DNA from: Chondrosia reniformis
Taxonomy: Eukaryota; Porifera; Demospongiae; Chondrillida; Chondrillidae
Assembly (NCBI GenBank): GCA_947172415.1
Contig: OX359200.1
Coordinates: 1,118,501-1,182,500, forward strand
Length of the DNA: 64,000 bases
Direction: 5' to 3'
Below are positions 1 through 15,000 of the stretch, piece after piece. The position numbers and the translations under genes were made by a program. How positions within the stretch are numbered: the stretch's first letter is position 1; each line of letters begins with the position of its first letter. The notes beneath the pieces are model-generated. The model was given only the letters and a program-made list of their open reading frames with translations. It did not search any database and was not told where the DNA came from.

Positions 1-3000
1 CAAAGATGTACAAGTGTTCCAAGTACTTCCTCTCCAAGGACTGGTTCTCCTCCTTCCCGGAGAGGGGGATTAGGCCCTCCAGGAGCTGACAGGATTGAAC
101 TATGAAGTTGCACTCTAATAGGGTCATCTTGGAGATCAGGCTGACTTTAGAGTAATTATAGATGTCTTGGTAGGTGGCGTCATAGAAACCAACCAGAGTA
201 TCTGATTCCATGTGAGTAATGAACTTTTCCCTAGACTTCTGGAGCAGCCAGCCCTACGAGGATGTGTAATAAGCCATTTGTAGACTGTAAACATAGTTAA
301 CTTTTATTAAGGTAATTTGTACTATAGCATAATGATATAGTGGATGGATAGATGGATGGATGGATGGATGGATGGATGGATGGATGGATGGATAGATGAT
401 GGATGGGTGATGGATGGATGGATGGATGGATGGATGGATGGATGGATGAATGGTGGATAGATGATGGATGGGTGATGGATGGATAGATGATGGATGGGTG
501 ATGGATGGGTGATGGATGGATAGATGATGGATGGGTGATGGATGGGTGATGATTGGGTGATGGATGGATAGATGATGGATGGGTGATTGATGGATGGATG
601 GATGGATGGATGGATGGATGGATTGTGGATGGATGGATTGTGTAGATATATGGATCATAATCCTACTTGTAGTATTGGTCTCCAGTCTAAGGCAGAAGAA
701 CTCATGAAGACCATACCATTCCTTGATACTGTGGCGGGTGAGGCATTGTCCACATTGTCTGGCTCAAAGATAATCTTGCAATCTGGAGCCATGGGAATGC
801 GATCACCGTTAGCCAACGTCAGGGTCTTGTTGTCATCCAACACACTGTTCAGGTTCTCTATCCACAGAGTATCCACAGGTCCATCTAATAACAGCCAGAT
901 GTGTTCTCCTTTCTTAACCTTTAGTGTACGCCTCCACAGAGTGGAGAAGATGCCATCAGTCCAATCATTAGTAGCAACATCAAGCCTTCCAAACATCTGA
1001 GGAGCTATGAAAAGTTATCAAACAGTATAGTATTGTAAATACTCTGATTCATCAAAACTGTGAATATTAGATTACCAGTGATGGCTTTTGGGTTCATTCT
1101 CATTTCTCTGTGAGGACTTCCACAGTCTGTCATGGCTTTCATCAGCATGTGAATATTGCAGGTCTTTCCTGCTCCAGCTGGTCCCAGGACCATCATGCCA
1201 TGACGGACTCGCTGTGTCTCAAACAGTTGGATAAGCTTGAGAACCCACGGAGGATGGTTGATCAGCCCTGCTTCATCCACACGCTTAGCAATGGCCGCTT
1301 CCAGATCTGGGTAGCTACCTTTTTCTTGCTGGATTCCGGGGAACAAGTCATCAATCAAGCTCAAAAAGAGTGGCTCATCTTCGTCTACCAGTTTAGAGAG
1401 ATTCATGTCTTTGAGGACTCTCATGACAATCTTATCTTCATTGTCAGTAGGATTTGCTCTTTTGACGCCTCCTAAAGTTCTCAAAACTGAGAGCATGTTT
1501 CTCAGTCCAAAGTCATAGTGAACCTGTTTGGACAACTGCTCCTCACAGAGCTTGTAAAGAGTGAAGAACTTCTCTGCCAGAACAACGTTCTGCAGAAATC
1601 CACAGCTAGCCAGCTTAACTCGAATGATTATCTGTGAACAGTAGTGAATACCTGATATGCATACAAATACATACACACAATGTACATGCATACATACCTT
1701 TCTGTCTGGAACCATCATAGCCACAGATCTGAAGTTTATCTTCAAATTCTCTGGTAACTCTTGGCGACCAGCATACCCTGGATTCTGAAGGCATTGCATG
1801 TAACACAGACATGTTAAGGAGTGGCTTAATCACTCAAATAATGCTTTTGAAACTTACCATTGTCAAGAAGAGCCCAAACTCAGAATTCATATCAACAATG
1901 TCTCCATCTAAAAAGACAAATTGTGATTTTCTTTCTTTCTTGCACTGTAAAATGATAGCAATCTGTTGAGCAGCTACTGACAATACCGGAAGCTCAATCC
2001 TGTTGAACTCATCAAAGCAGCCCCAACTTCCAGACTGGGCTAGCCCCTTGTAGATACGGCCCAGACCACGGAAATCCATCTGATCAGAGCAGTTGAACAC
2101 CACCACGTACTTCCCAAGTGCCTTTCCCATATCCTTAGTGGTCTCTGTCTTGCCAGTCCCAGCAGGTCCAGCTGGAGCTCCTCCAAGGGCCATACCCAAA
2201 GCCTGAGCTAGAGTGATGTAGCACCTGTCTGTCAGTGGAGTGATCACAAGACGCTCTGTACAACCAACAAATTCATTCTGGTAGGTAAAATCCACATCTG
2301 TGATGGAAATGAGGCAGTGATCCTTCTCTTCTATATAGTAGAATCTGGTCTGTTTCAGCCACTCGAAATCTTTAGGTGTCTTAACATTCTTCTTCACAAT
2401 GTCATCAAATATGTCCCTTTGGTGGACATGGATGGTGATCAGCGTCTCATATCTGATTCGCATGATCTTTGTGAGATCGTGAGTGGTCATTTCAATGAGA
2501 TTGTTGAGGATTTCCAAAAAGTGGTCATTAGTTTGTGACATGATCTTTTTGTCACTGCGAGCATTTTCCAAAGCTGATTCTGAATCTCTGGTCCAAATTA
2601 CTTGCAGCCCAAGAATACTAACCTGTGCCGGGTATTCCCCCAAAAACTCCATCAAATTGAAGTTGGGATCGTCAATGACAACAGAGGCCTGACGAATAAT
2701 AGTGTGCACTGATTGGAAGACCATTTTCATTAATGCTCCTAACCAGGTCTCTACGTTACCGCTAGCAACAACAGGGCTGTCCAGCTAATGAGAGAAAAGG
2801 TGATAAAGGTTTTTTACATTCAATTGTAAGTTGTCTTTAATAAGATGCGTGATATTCTACCTCTATAGTTTCGGGTTCTCTGGAATTAATTTTCAAAATT
2901 TTATCATATTCCTTCTCGTGAAATGTGACAGTCTTTACATTGTCAAACAAACCAAGAAGGTGAGCCTGTGGAAGGAACATACGTACGTACATAATATATA

Positions 3001-6000
3001 TATGTACGTACAATATACTGTGAGTCATACATAATATGTGATTGTAATATAACCCTATGTTTTATGCATCAAAGATCATGTTAAATAAACTACAGTGTGG
3101 TGAAAATCTTACCTGAATGGAATGAGAATCACTGGCCTGCCCTAGAATCTCCAAAAGACCTGTGTCAGACACAAAGAAGAACCTCGGAAAGAGAAGTCTC
3201 TTCTTCTCCAAGTAGCCACTGAGTGACTTCTGACATAGTTCAAGCTGCTCCAGTAGGTGGGGAAGGAGTTGACCGAGGGTTTCATCACCAACACAGCACT
3301 GAACTACGTTGGGGAACTCGTGAGCTCTTGTCATTATCTTCTGCCAAGACTTGTCAATGTTTCCAAACCTCTTAGCTTCCTATAACACCACACATATTAC
3401 GTAATAACATTAAATAGCCACATGCACTGAATCACAAATGATTGTGGTTTACTTTTGGGAGTTGCTTAGCAATGTCACCTCCAACAAACACAGCCTCCAA
3501 GTATATCCATAGATTTTGCACAACCATCCATTTTTCAATAATATCAGTGGAATTTGAGAGCTTTTGAACCCACAGTTGAATGTCCTTCTTAAAGGGTGCA
3601 TTGTACCTGTGTTACACCGAATATAATTTACAACTAAAATGGATACTAAAAGTCAGTATCACCTTGTATACAGTATATACCTGTTTTTTAATATATCTTA
3701 TCTGAAAACGTAATATGTATATAAGCACAATTTATTGATTAATAAGTTATTGCTTTTTCAATGACAATATTGTCTTTGAGATGGTTCATCTTATAGTCTT
3801 TTGAGCATCTAGAGACGCAGTTGTTTCTTTTAGGAACGTTTCGACCCTGGGGGTCAACGGGGTCAACGCTCAAAAGGCTAAAAGATGAACCATCTACAGT
3901 AAAAGATAAGTTTGGTGCAGTTAGAAGATATTCCTATCATCTAATAAAATATTGTCGTATATGTATACCTGTTGGACATTAAAGATCCTAGTACCATGAG
4001 AGAATCTTCCATTAAACTGACTGTTTCGGACACATCATCTCCCTTTAGGAGAAGTTCACCCCGACTTTTAAAGTTACCAAAGGACAGGTTACGTGTACTC
4101 CAATCCGCAATGACTTGTTTCAGCTTCATCTCGATATCTTTCTCCTTTACTGCACTTATACATATATCCTACACATACATATCAATATAAATTGTGTTAC
4201 TACGTATATTATATAAATGATTTGGGAATATTGATTACAATTAAAACCCAAAATCCATATCAATTTGAGATATAGTGGCAAAATAATTGATTAATGTTGT
4301 AAATATTCAAAGATGTTATATAAAGAGCAACCTATGTACGTATGTGTGCATACGTATGCATACTAAAGCAGAAATCTTAAGGTAAACCTACTGATTAGTT
4401 GAATGATCTAGTGAAGGGAAGTTTAGGAACAAACGTTTGATATATTTTGGATTGTGGAAAATATGCCTAAAGTTATTTTACGTATATACTTGGGATTTAC
4501 CCCACCCACTCATGTCTCTTGAGGAATGCAATTGGTTTAGAGTTTTTGCATCATTCAACCCAAACATCACGTTGTTACCATGATCAGCTTTCCAACAGCC
4601 TATGCTTGGTGGTTACGTACCTCTATGTCTTCCTTGTTTTCAAGGAGGGGAGCCTCCATGATGTTCCTGAGGTAGAAGGACTCTGATTCCACATCAAACT
4701 GACACTTTGTTACTTCCTCAAGTCTCTTCCAGTGTCTGTCCTTCATGGCTGGGTTTGCCATCATCTCCAGGAGAGGACAGGACTCGTTGAAATCATCTAT
4801 TCTTTTCTTCAGGTCGTTGAAGGCCTGCCATTCCTTCAAGGCTTTTGGAAGCTTGCGGCATCTGCAGAATGTAGTATTACATAACCACTGTATTAGAAAT
4901 TATAATATTCCCTCAAGGAGCTTAAGGCTTAAATATATTATAGCAAAATGAAAGGTGTGTAAGTAAGGACTAAAATAAATAACTTACTTGTTTTGGAAGT
5001 CCAATATTTCATTGTTAATCTTATCAATGTCCACCTCCTGCCAGAGGATGTCATTGTAACCATCCACGCTGTCCATCACCTGATTGTACAACTGGTAGAG
5101 TTTCTGGAGGAGATTGAGTTCCTTTTTGATCCGATGCAGTTCAGTATAATCTGTGACTGGAAGACCAAACAGCTTCTCTCCATCAGAGAAGATTTGGTAC
5201 TTATTCCACAAGTCATCAAAGGAAGCCTGGAAGATGCCTAGTCTACTAGAGGCCTCCTTTGGGGAGATCCCCTCTTCGTTTGGACCAACTGTGGTGTATT
5301 GAGTCACAAAGGTGGTTGCATCCTTTGAAAATACGGCTGCGTTGGTCAAAAGGGTCTCCTTGAACTGAGGCTGGATTGTCATGAGATGGTCTTGGACCTG
5401 AACCTGATTGAACAAAGAGAAACACTTTATTATCACATGTGGACAAGGGAGCCAATAAAGCACTTCATTACAGATTCATATCAATGGGCTAGATTGTGAA
5501 ATGTGCTTGCCCCGCCTCCTGAATATAAAGAGCAAGCTGCATCCTTTGCATATGATGCAAGACACTGCACATCATTGGTTACTACTTACAGCTAGGGACA
5601 AGAGTTTGTCCCATTCATAGCGAAGAGTGTCTACTCTTTCAACTTCTTCTCTTGCTATTTGGATCTGGAACCGGTTTAGCAAACTGTATGATTCCTATAT
5701 GGATGAAAAATTATACTTTTAAAAATTGCATAAAATGATGGAATTATACAAACTTCATAGCAATTGCAAATACATTTAGACAACTGATAATATGTAGCTC
5801 CTACCTCTACAGGTGAGAGAGCCATGTCAATTTTTATTTCATCATTTTTGAGTTCCTTCAGAGCACCCATTGCCGTACGAATGTCATCCAAATCCTTAAT
5901 GGGTCTGCCAAGTTTCTTTGACCATTCCTCAATCTGTTCAAATATCTCCTCCATCAATGTCCTGTAGGTCTCATTCATCTGCCTTCCCAGAGCAACCATC

Positions 6001-9000
6001 CAGGCCTTGGTCTCAGCACACAGAGAAATCTTGAGATCATCTGTAAATGTACAGTATGAACGTATGCGGCAAAAGAGTCACTTTTTCAAAGGAGAACGAT
6101 ATATGTAGCTAAGAGTTACCCACTCGTAAGTAAATAAATATACTTAACTCTATAATTAGTTTGTCATTTCAAGAATCATATATATATATACGTATATGAG
6201 TTCTTGCAGTAGAAATCACAGAAAATGGCACCACATACACCAGCACCAAACCCAAATTTTCTTCTAACAAAAGCCTACATGGCCCTTAGAGAACATGTAC
6301 ACCAAGTTTGAGTGAAATTCTCTTCTTTACGAAGCAGATACAATCAGTTAAAAGTATGGTACTACATACGTATGTACATTTCTAAAACCTATGATGGCCA
6401 TTTTCACTAAATATTATGTGGTGTTTTTCTGTGATTTTTACTGCTGGCATTCACATGTAAACTTATTGTATCTTAAGGTCTGTGCTAAGTGAGTCTCTGC
6501 TCAATTGACAAATCACATTCTCAAAAATTAATATAAAACGTGATTCAGTATGGAATATAAAAACTACCAACCAACCAGTTTGCAGGGCAATGGCTCCAGC
6601 AATCACAGCATCAGGCTCCTCCATTATGAGTCCTTCCTGGCGCTCATACTTCCTGATTTCAATCTCATAATCAGAAAGAAGGGGCTTAGTGGCTGCAAAT
6701 CCTTTCAGCTTCTCGTCTCTGTCAACTGTCCACAACTCCTGAAATTTGTTGAACTGTCCCAGAGCATCCATCACCAGCTTCTTGCTTGAAGTGACTGTTG
6801 TTGAGAGAAGAGACACTAGTTTCGCAACCTCCTTATTTTCAGAAACTAAACGGTAAAAATTCTTCAATTGCTTAGGGGGAGCTTCGACATTAGGCTTGCT
6901 ATGTCTGTTGAGAATGTGGGACTGGGTGGCGTCTTGGGGAGGTGGGTTTAAGAGAGAGCGATCTTCATCCCACATGTAAACCTGCTTGTGCACACCTAAG
7001 ATAGTCTGTATCACTGCTGAAATAGTGTTTTGAATGTCTTCAAGGCTAGGCTTCATGATGATGGAGGGGATTGCCAGTACAACCTTTGCACTAAAGACAG
7101 GGGATTGACTTTTTCTAAAGTCTTTAAGGGTCTCATAGCCCAGAGCAGTGGATGAGCTCAGTCTCTTCTTAATGGTCTCCAAAGTGTGTCTTGTTACTTT
7201 TACAAGGGCATCAAGGTTCTGTCTGGTAAAGTGCTCGATGAGGAAGTCTCCCTCAGTGACCATTTCTTGTCGCAGCATTCTTCTGCGAAATTTAGTGAGG
7301 TCTCCTGGGCTCTTAGGAATAAAACTCACGGAAGCTCTTCTTGCGCTTGCAGCTGTTGGTGGGACAGGTAGGGGGGACAGGGTATCTTCTGGTATCTCAG
7401 CATCTCCCCAATCCAACAGAAGATCTATCAGTTCATGGACAGCCTTTTCAATCAAAACTGTCTTATTATCCAAAGTAATTGAAGCTGCTTTGCATAATTC
7501 CTGAAAAAAAATAAAAAATTCACAGGTTAACAATGAAATTTAAGATTTTACTATCTTACTGTTGTCCTGGAAACAAGCTCTTCAATAGACCACTGTTCAT
7601 CAGCTGGAAGTTCACAGAGACAGACAGTCTTGATTTCTTCCAAATTTTGGTTTATTCTACAGTCTAGAATGTCTTTACATCTACTCAACAGAAGCTTCAC
7701 CACATCCAAGGCCTCTTGGGCTGACTGCACAAAAGAAGGAATGTTCATGGAGCTCCAAGTGATGATGGTGACGCCCTCGTCCAGCTTAACATCCACTTTA
7801 TTGAGGTGAGGGACAAGGAGGGGCTGGTACAGCTCTGGGATAGAACTCTTAACGCTGTTATAGGACTCAAGCAGTTGCTAATAGGAAGGAAGGGGGATTA
7901 GGCTATCAAAAACTTACTAACTTACAGAAAAGTACCCAAAATAAGGGTATCATATGTAATATATTGTAGATACGTATATGTATGTAATATAGTGTATGTA
8001 CGTATGTGTCTTTCTGGAATGACATGGATTCAAAAAAGAAAAAGAAAAAGATTCCCAAGGATCACTGACGAAGGGCAGAATTTCCAGAAACAGCTGTCTG
8101 GCCCAGTGGAGCAAAAGAAGAAAGAGAAGACTCTTGTATCCTCATCCCAAGTTTTTTCCAGGTTTAGTTCGCTATAGGCTTTTTAATTTACTACAGAGTA
8201 GGCATAGCATGTAGGAAAATAATTGTTCATGGACACTACAATCTACCTTGACCAGATTGAAGTTGGCTGTGATGGCTTCACTTCTGTCCAACAACCTGAG
8301 CGCTGCCTGCGGAACATCAAAACCCATCCTTCTAAAGTGGTCAGCTTCTTTCATAAATTGAAATAGGGACTGATCAAAATTGACATAAAGCTTCTCAGTG
8401 CCAGGCTGACGCACTAGAAGGGATACAGTTAGGCCAGAGGCAGCTGATTCCACCTGAAATATTACGATAGAATTCAAAATAAGCAAAATAACATACAGTA
8501 TGTGGCGTGAATCATATACGTAGCATACGTATATATACAGATTTTGCAGTTAAGTAATTTGAAAAGCAATAATGTTCAGATAACATGGAAATAAATTGTA
8601 AACAGCTATCAATTTTGAAAGTAAATATATAATGTAAAGCATTGTGCAATAATATACACTAACGTAGATATATATACTTAGATTGTGAAATGGAGTATAC
8701 ATACATGATTAGTTCCCCTATAGGCTTTTTTACAGAATAGGCATTATGCCGCATAGCATATAGGAAAATGGTATATTAGACTTTTCATGATGTATACGTA
8801 TATGTACCTCGGCACTCCAGCCCTGGTGATAGAGCATTTCATACTCCACAAATACTCTGGCCAGCTTGTTGTAGCCTTTAATAGCTTTCTTGGCCTGTGG
8901 TGTTGACATGAAGTCTGGAAAGTCTTGAAACACCTGGGTGAAGCAGAAAGGAAACTACACATGGAAGCTTTATTAAATGGCCGTTTAAACAATGCAGAAA

Positions 9001-12000
9001 AGGCAGGATAATAGCTCCATGTACTGCATGCTCGAAATTCATACAAAGAAGAGCTTTCAAGGACTCAATTCTATAAACACAAGTATACATACACACTGTC
9101 ACATGTGTGCCTGTCCAATCATGTGACTCCTAAATGGCATCTCATAGTTCAACAGCTGATGGGCAGGTTACCATAGAGACTACTTTTATGGTAACTATGG
9201 AAACTGATTTTACTAGTGAGGTGATTGTCCTCCGTGCTCACGGTTGCTATGGAGACTAACTTTGACAGGTGAGGTAATTCTCCTGTAGAGCTGCCTGACC
9301 CATGCAATCCTTCCAGTGATGGGAGGCATACTACGAGGAAGAGGAGGATTTTCTTTGGACTTGTTGTACATTTGCTGGACAAATTCCATGTCTTTTACAA
9401 AAAGCTCAAGAATGAGGATGAATTGACCAGCAATATCAAGGCAGGGAAGCTTCAACCTACACACGGAAAGGACCAATCAGATCACAAAATTTTCAAATTT
9501 AACAATCAGAATGATAATCAAACCACAGCTGTTGTCATTTTTAATGAAAAATATTAATTAGCTGAGGATCAATCTCTGCAGCCACCTGTCTGATTCAAGC
9601 ATATACATATCTTTCCTCAATGGTGTACCTTTCAAATCGTTTGAGGAATTGCAGAGCTGTCTCGACAGTAGTCAGCTTTTCAAATGTTTGGCTCATGTGA
9701 AGTTGAAGCTGAGTCTAAAGAAGAGAAGACAAGACCTTCTACATACATACAGTACTAGAGCCCTCTAGAACTAAACGAGCACTGCACGTGTTTAGGTCAT
9801 TTTAATCAGTACTGTATAACTATGCGAAGAAATGAGACGTGAGTGCATGTTATATATATCACTGAACTAAAATACTTGTGTTTTGTTCAGTTACAAGTAA
9901 ATGCCTGTTTTATCTTTACTTCACTGAGAAGGACCAGATCTTGACAGCATATTAGTGAAGGTATACAATGTAAGCGAGACACTTATAAAGGGTCAGCTGA
10001 GAACATACTGCTTATGGGGGTGGTTAGGTAAGCTGATAGTCTTACATTAATATCATTTAGCTGTCTCTTAAAGTCATCATAGTCCATGTCAAAGTCTGTC
10101 TTCTTGTGGTCTAGTAGATCATACTGTTTCTTCTTCAGCGTTGTCACAGAAACATTGAATCTTTGATTAAAGGTATCAATGCCATCCAAACGAGAGAGAC
10201 TAAGTGTTTCATAAGTTGCAGTTGTTTTAAGAAATTCTGCAATCTTTTCCAATCTATTGAAAGAACATGATTGAGGATATATATATAGGATCAGAATAAA
10301 TAATTATAAAGTATACTGATCTCTCACCTTGTACAGTGAAGATTGAATCGGCCAAAAATGTACATCTCAGAGAAATCAAATGGTTTCTCATCACTACTAG
10401 CTGCGATCCTGTCCTTTGTTCTTTGGAAAACATTCTGATACTCGTCATTTAGTCTCCGACAAGCAATTATCTTGCTCAGGACAAGGTTCCTGTCTTGATC
10501 CCAGATTTTTTTGTATCCATCATCCGTCAGGTAGGCCTTGCAGGCAGTAATCATCTGATTGGTCACTTTGACCAGAAGGGCTGTCATCCTCTCCGAAGTG
10601 TTGTAGAAGCGAGAGTAGTTATTGATCATTCGGATTGCATTCATCAGCCCTGGTATGCTGTCAAGCATTGACACCTAAACACAGAAGAATGGAACAACAG
10701 GCAATCTTCATCCAAAGCTCTACTCAAACACTATAATACCTCCAGGGTAAACGTTAAATTAATCCATTGTTTTTCTTTATTTAAATTAAATGTAGGTTAA
10801 AAGTTTTCGATCTTATAATTATATTTTCTGATACAGATGTTACGCAATAATGAGAGACGCATTTTACGCTAGACAGCGCTGACGAAATCTAGCGTACGAA
10901 ACAAATGGACGTAAAACTGATCGAAACCGTACGTAGCCACCAGGCAATTTACAATTTCCTGGGGAAAAGTATCAAAGAACGAAATAGCGCAAAGGAAGCC
11001 GCTTGGAAAGAGATTGTTAAAGCAACGGGAATGTCAGGTATATATGTATATATTAATATGGGAAGAAGACCCCCAGGGTCGAAACGTTTGGCAGAAAGAA
11101 TCGAAAAAAACTGCGTCTCTAGACGCTCCTAAAGTCGAAAGATGAACCTTTACAAAGATATATTTATATTATTTATTTATATTACATTAGATTACCTTAG
11201 TATATTGTAACTTGTACTGTATATTTGACAATGATATACTGGCTAGACAAATATTGTCATTGATTAATTTTGATATATAGTCGAAGAGGCACAGAAAAGA
11301 TGGAAAACTCTAAGAGATCGATATACAAGGGAAAAGAAGAAGAAGGAGACCAGTGGAATAGGCAGCAAGGATGAGACTGGCACTAAATGGGAGCATTTTG
11401 ACCGTCTCTCCTTTTTAGGACCTTTTGTTAAGCATCGACAGTATGTTACCTGGCGCATTCCTGTATCTCAAGAGAACACAACCGTCGCTTGACTGCACTA
11501 CTGCATGTTGCACACTCTCTCATGACTGACCAATCAATGTAATATATAATCATATTAATGCTAAATTCTATTATTATTTATAGAATCAACAAAACTGTCT
11601 TGGCTGATGATGTTCACAAGGAAGCTGGGAGGAAAAGTGGTTTACCTGAAAAATCAGTTACAGAGCCTGGTCCATCCATTCCTTCCACAGGCAGGAAGCG
11701 TAAACCTTCCCAGAGGATTGATGATGATGCTTACAAACAGAAAGAGTCACTAAAATTCCAGAAAAACTGTAGTGAATCAAGACCTGATCAAAGAAAGACT
11801 TGCTCTTGCCAGCTGGAAATGGATGTTGAGAAGCAGTTTGGCCAAACTGTTGCAGCTGTATTGTACAAGCTTACACCAGAGGATAGGCTTCAGTGTAAAA
11901 CTAAAATTTCCAACATCCTACACAAATCGAAAGACTCGGATGTTGAGGATGCTGAGGACGGGTTTGGCCAATATTTTACAACCAACAATGACCCTTTTTT

Positions 12001-15000
12001 GTCACCACCTGGTCCATCCATTTCTTCCACAGGCAGGAAGTGTAAACCTTCCCAGAGGATTGATGATGATGTTTACAAACAGAAAGAGTCACTAAAATTC
12101 CAGAAAAACTGTAGTGAATCAAGACCTGATCAAAGAAAGACTTGCTCTTGCCAGCTGGAAATGGATGTTGAGGAGCGGTTTGGCCAATATGTTGCAGCTG
12201 TAATGTACAAACTTACACCAGAGGATAGGTTTCAGCGTAAAACTAAAATTTCCTACATAAACATCCTACATAAATCGAGACTCGGATGCTGAGGATGCTG
12301 AGGACTGCTTTGGCCAATATGTTACAGCTAACAATGACCCTTTTTAGCCAATCATGGAATTCTGAATCAGCTATAGACACTTTATAACTTTTTGTAAACA
12401 ATAACAAAATCACAGACATTTTATCATACACACACCTGCTTTTCTCCCACCAGGTTTGTGTATTTATTGCTGTATGATACCAGTGATGAAGACAACTGAA
12501 TAGTTGTCGAAACGTTTGGTTATATAATTTCAAACTTTGGTTAGTGTCGTGCTCATATATACAAAGTAAAGATAGATTGTCCTAGTACATGGTGCAGAGT
12601 GGCTTGGGATGGCTAGGCTCCGGCTCCATATTCATTTCAAAATCCCAATGAATGGCCTAAATAAACTTTGATTCAAACAATTTTGCCTCCAGTTTTTCAA
12701 CCACTCTGAGTTAGAGACAGGCAATCTTTTATATTGCATTGGAGAAGATGTACACCTATCCTCCACAGACATCTCTGCAGTGAACAAGAAGCATTACTCG
12801 GCTGTAGTTGGTTAGATCAACATTACCAACTTATAATGGTTGGAATCGAAAGAATCATTGCTATAATGTTTAATAGCCAACCTAGAACCCTATAAGTATT
12901 TCATGAACTTGATCATTATTCCTGCCGAATATCCAAGCAGAATCCTTTGTTGAAGGCATCATATAGGCAGTCTACTGAAAGATATACTTACAAATAATGA
13001 ATATCTGTAAGCAGGGATGGTCAGATAGACAATAATGCACAGAAGATCTATTGAAACATTGGTAAAGAGGAAGATTACCATTCATGACAACCTTTACCAA
13101 TACTTGTAAGAAGAAATATTATTGTTTCACCATTATATTATACGTAATTGCATTACATAAGCAGTTGTGAATTAGCTTTAAGCATCAGTCATTTAGTTTA
13201 ATGCAATACAGCAGAATGATTGAATATTCGTATATGTTCCATGTACTGAATATACACACATATACTCACAGGATTGCACTTGTAGAGAGGCTCTGAATAT
13301 TTCTCCAGTGTGTACAGGAACTTGACATTATCCTTGGCCTCATTGGTGCAGTCTGTGATTTGGGAGTCCAACTCCTTCCAAGTCTGCATGAAGACAACCG
13401 AAAATATAGAACTAGCCACCAAAATATGTCTGTGATGAGCAGACCTTTAATATTCAGTGATTATGCACATTGCATATTATAAATGTATCAGTTAATCAGC
13501 AGTGTTATACATACAAACCTAATGAACAGTGTTATATACAAACCTTTAATACTTTAGACTTGGCTGCTACCAAGATGGCTACTACAGTCCTACACTTGTG
13601 GCTCTTGATGCACTTAGTCAGAGAGTCAAACTTTGCCAATCTCTTCTTCCAGTGTTCTAGCTCGACACGCGGTCCAACATCATCTGCTTCCTTCCTCATC
13701 TGTTCTGATTCAGTCAAAATCTATGTGATGGGTGGAATAAAACGGCATTCCACATTCCCTGATTATCCATTGACTCACTTATGTCCTAATACAAACTGCT
13801 CTAAATAATAAACTTAGTATAGTACGTATCCAAATTTCCTTATCATAATTGGTTGCTAAGTGACTATAAAATGATTTTCAACTAAGCTACAACAGACAAG
13901 CTACGTATAATCCAAACTACAGGTTTGTTTACTTGTTCAATTTCTTTGCACCATGCTTGAGCTTTGGATTCGACCATTTCAAGTATCTCTAAATTGCCAG
14001 CTGCACCCATTATTTGAGCAGGGGTTGTGAAGTTTTTCACATCAATAGCCTTAAATGAGGATAGCTCTGCCCTGTCTCTAATACTAGCTCTAGCATTGGA
14101 TAGTACAGATACAAAAGTGTTCAGCTTTGAGAGGAACTCAGTTTTCATTTTGTCTCCCTTGGAATCAGTGGAGAGTGTCCCCCAATTGGATTGCTGCTTC
14201 AGAGCAGGAATAAAGATGGATGACAGCAATGTCTCAAAAGCTTCTAGAATGCCACCACCATTTGATTCCAAGACACCAAAATTGACTTCCTGTAGGAATC
14301 ATTTATAGGATCAATTATACGTACATGACAAAAGAGTAGCAGGGAAGTAACCACTTATATTTCTTCACCTGGGCAATATTGCTTGGAGTGATTGCTTTAA
14401 CTATTGTGCGTAAGAAGAACATTCCTAGTCCAGGGAAGGCCTCCTTAGTTCCATCAGTCAAGTAAAGATGCTTTTGGGGAGGTTTCTTGCTGTCTGGAGG
14501 AGGAATATTGTTGTAGAATTGTAACTGCTGCAGATATATATCAAACCCAGAACCTACCTTCCTTATCTGGAATTTCTTCGTAATAGAAGAGCAGACTTTT
14601 TCTTCCATTTGCAGCAAAAAAGTCTTCCATCCTCTCCAGCTTTAAAGAAGTGGGAGAAAGTAAACTATGAATCCGATTAAGAACTACAATATTCTTTAAA
14701 CTGTATTAGGTATTCATATTACGCAATATTAGAAACCAACAATGAATATCATTAACAACCACCCAATGATTTATATGTATTTGCTACCTGATCACCATCC
14801 AATAATATTTCCTCCACTTCTTCTGCTTGCATGTTTATCTTTGATACCATGGCTCCTATAAGGAACTGATGTCTTGCATCCATTAGTGACCGCTTTGCCT
14901 CTCTCTCTTCCTTCAGTTTCTATATTTACCAGTTTGAATTATAAGTAAAAAGACCAGTTAGAATTATAAGTAAAAAAACCCTGCTGTTTTTGTAATTTTA

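Noticed and set aside
587-1000. Plus-strand open frame over a dynein exon and TGGA repeat
   Set aside because: Shadow of the minus-strand dynein AAA2-region exon (655-996) plus simple repeat; no family similarity.
7992-8177. Lysine-rich open frame
   Set aside because: Lies in a MITE family 2 copy found at many other places.
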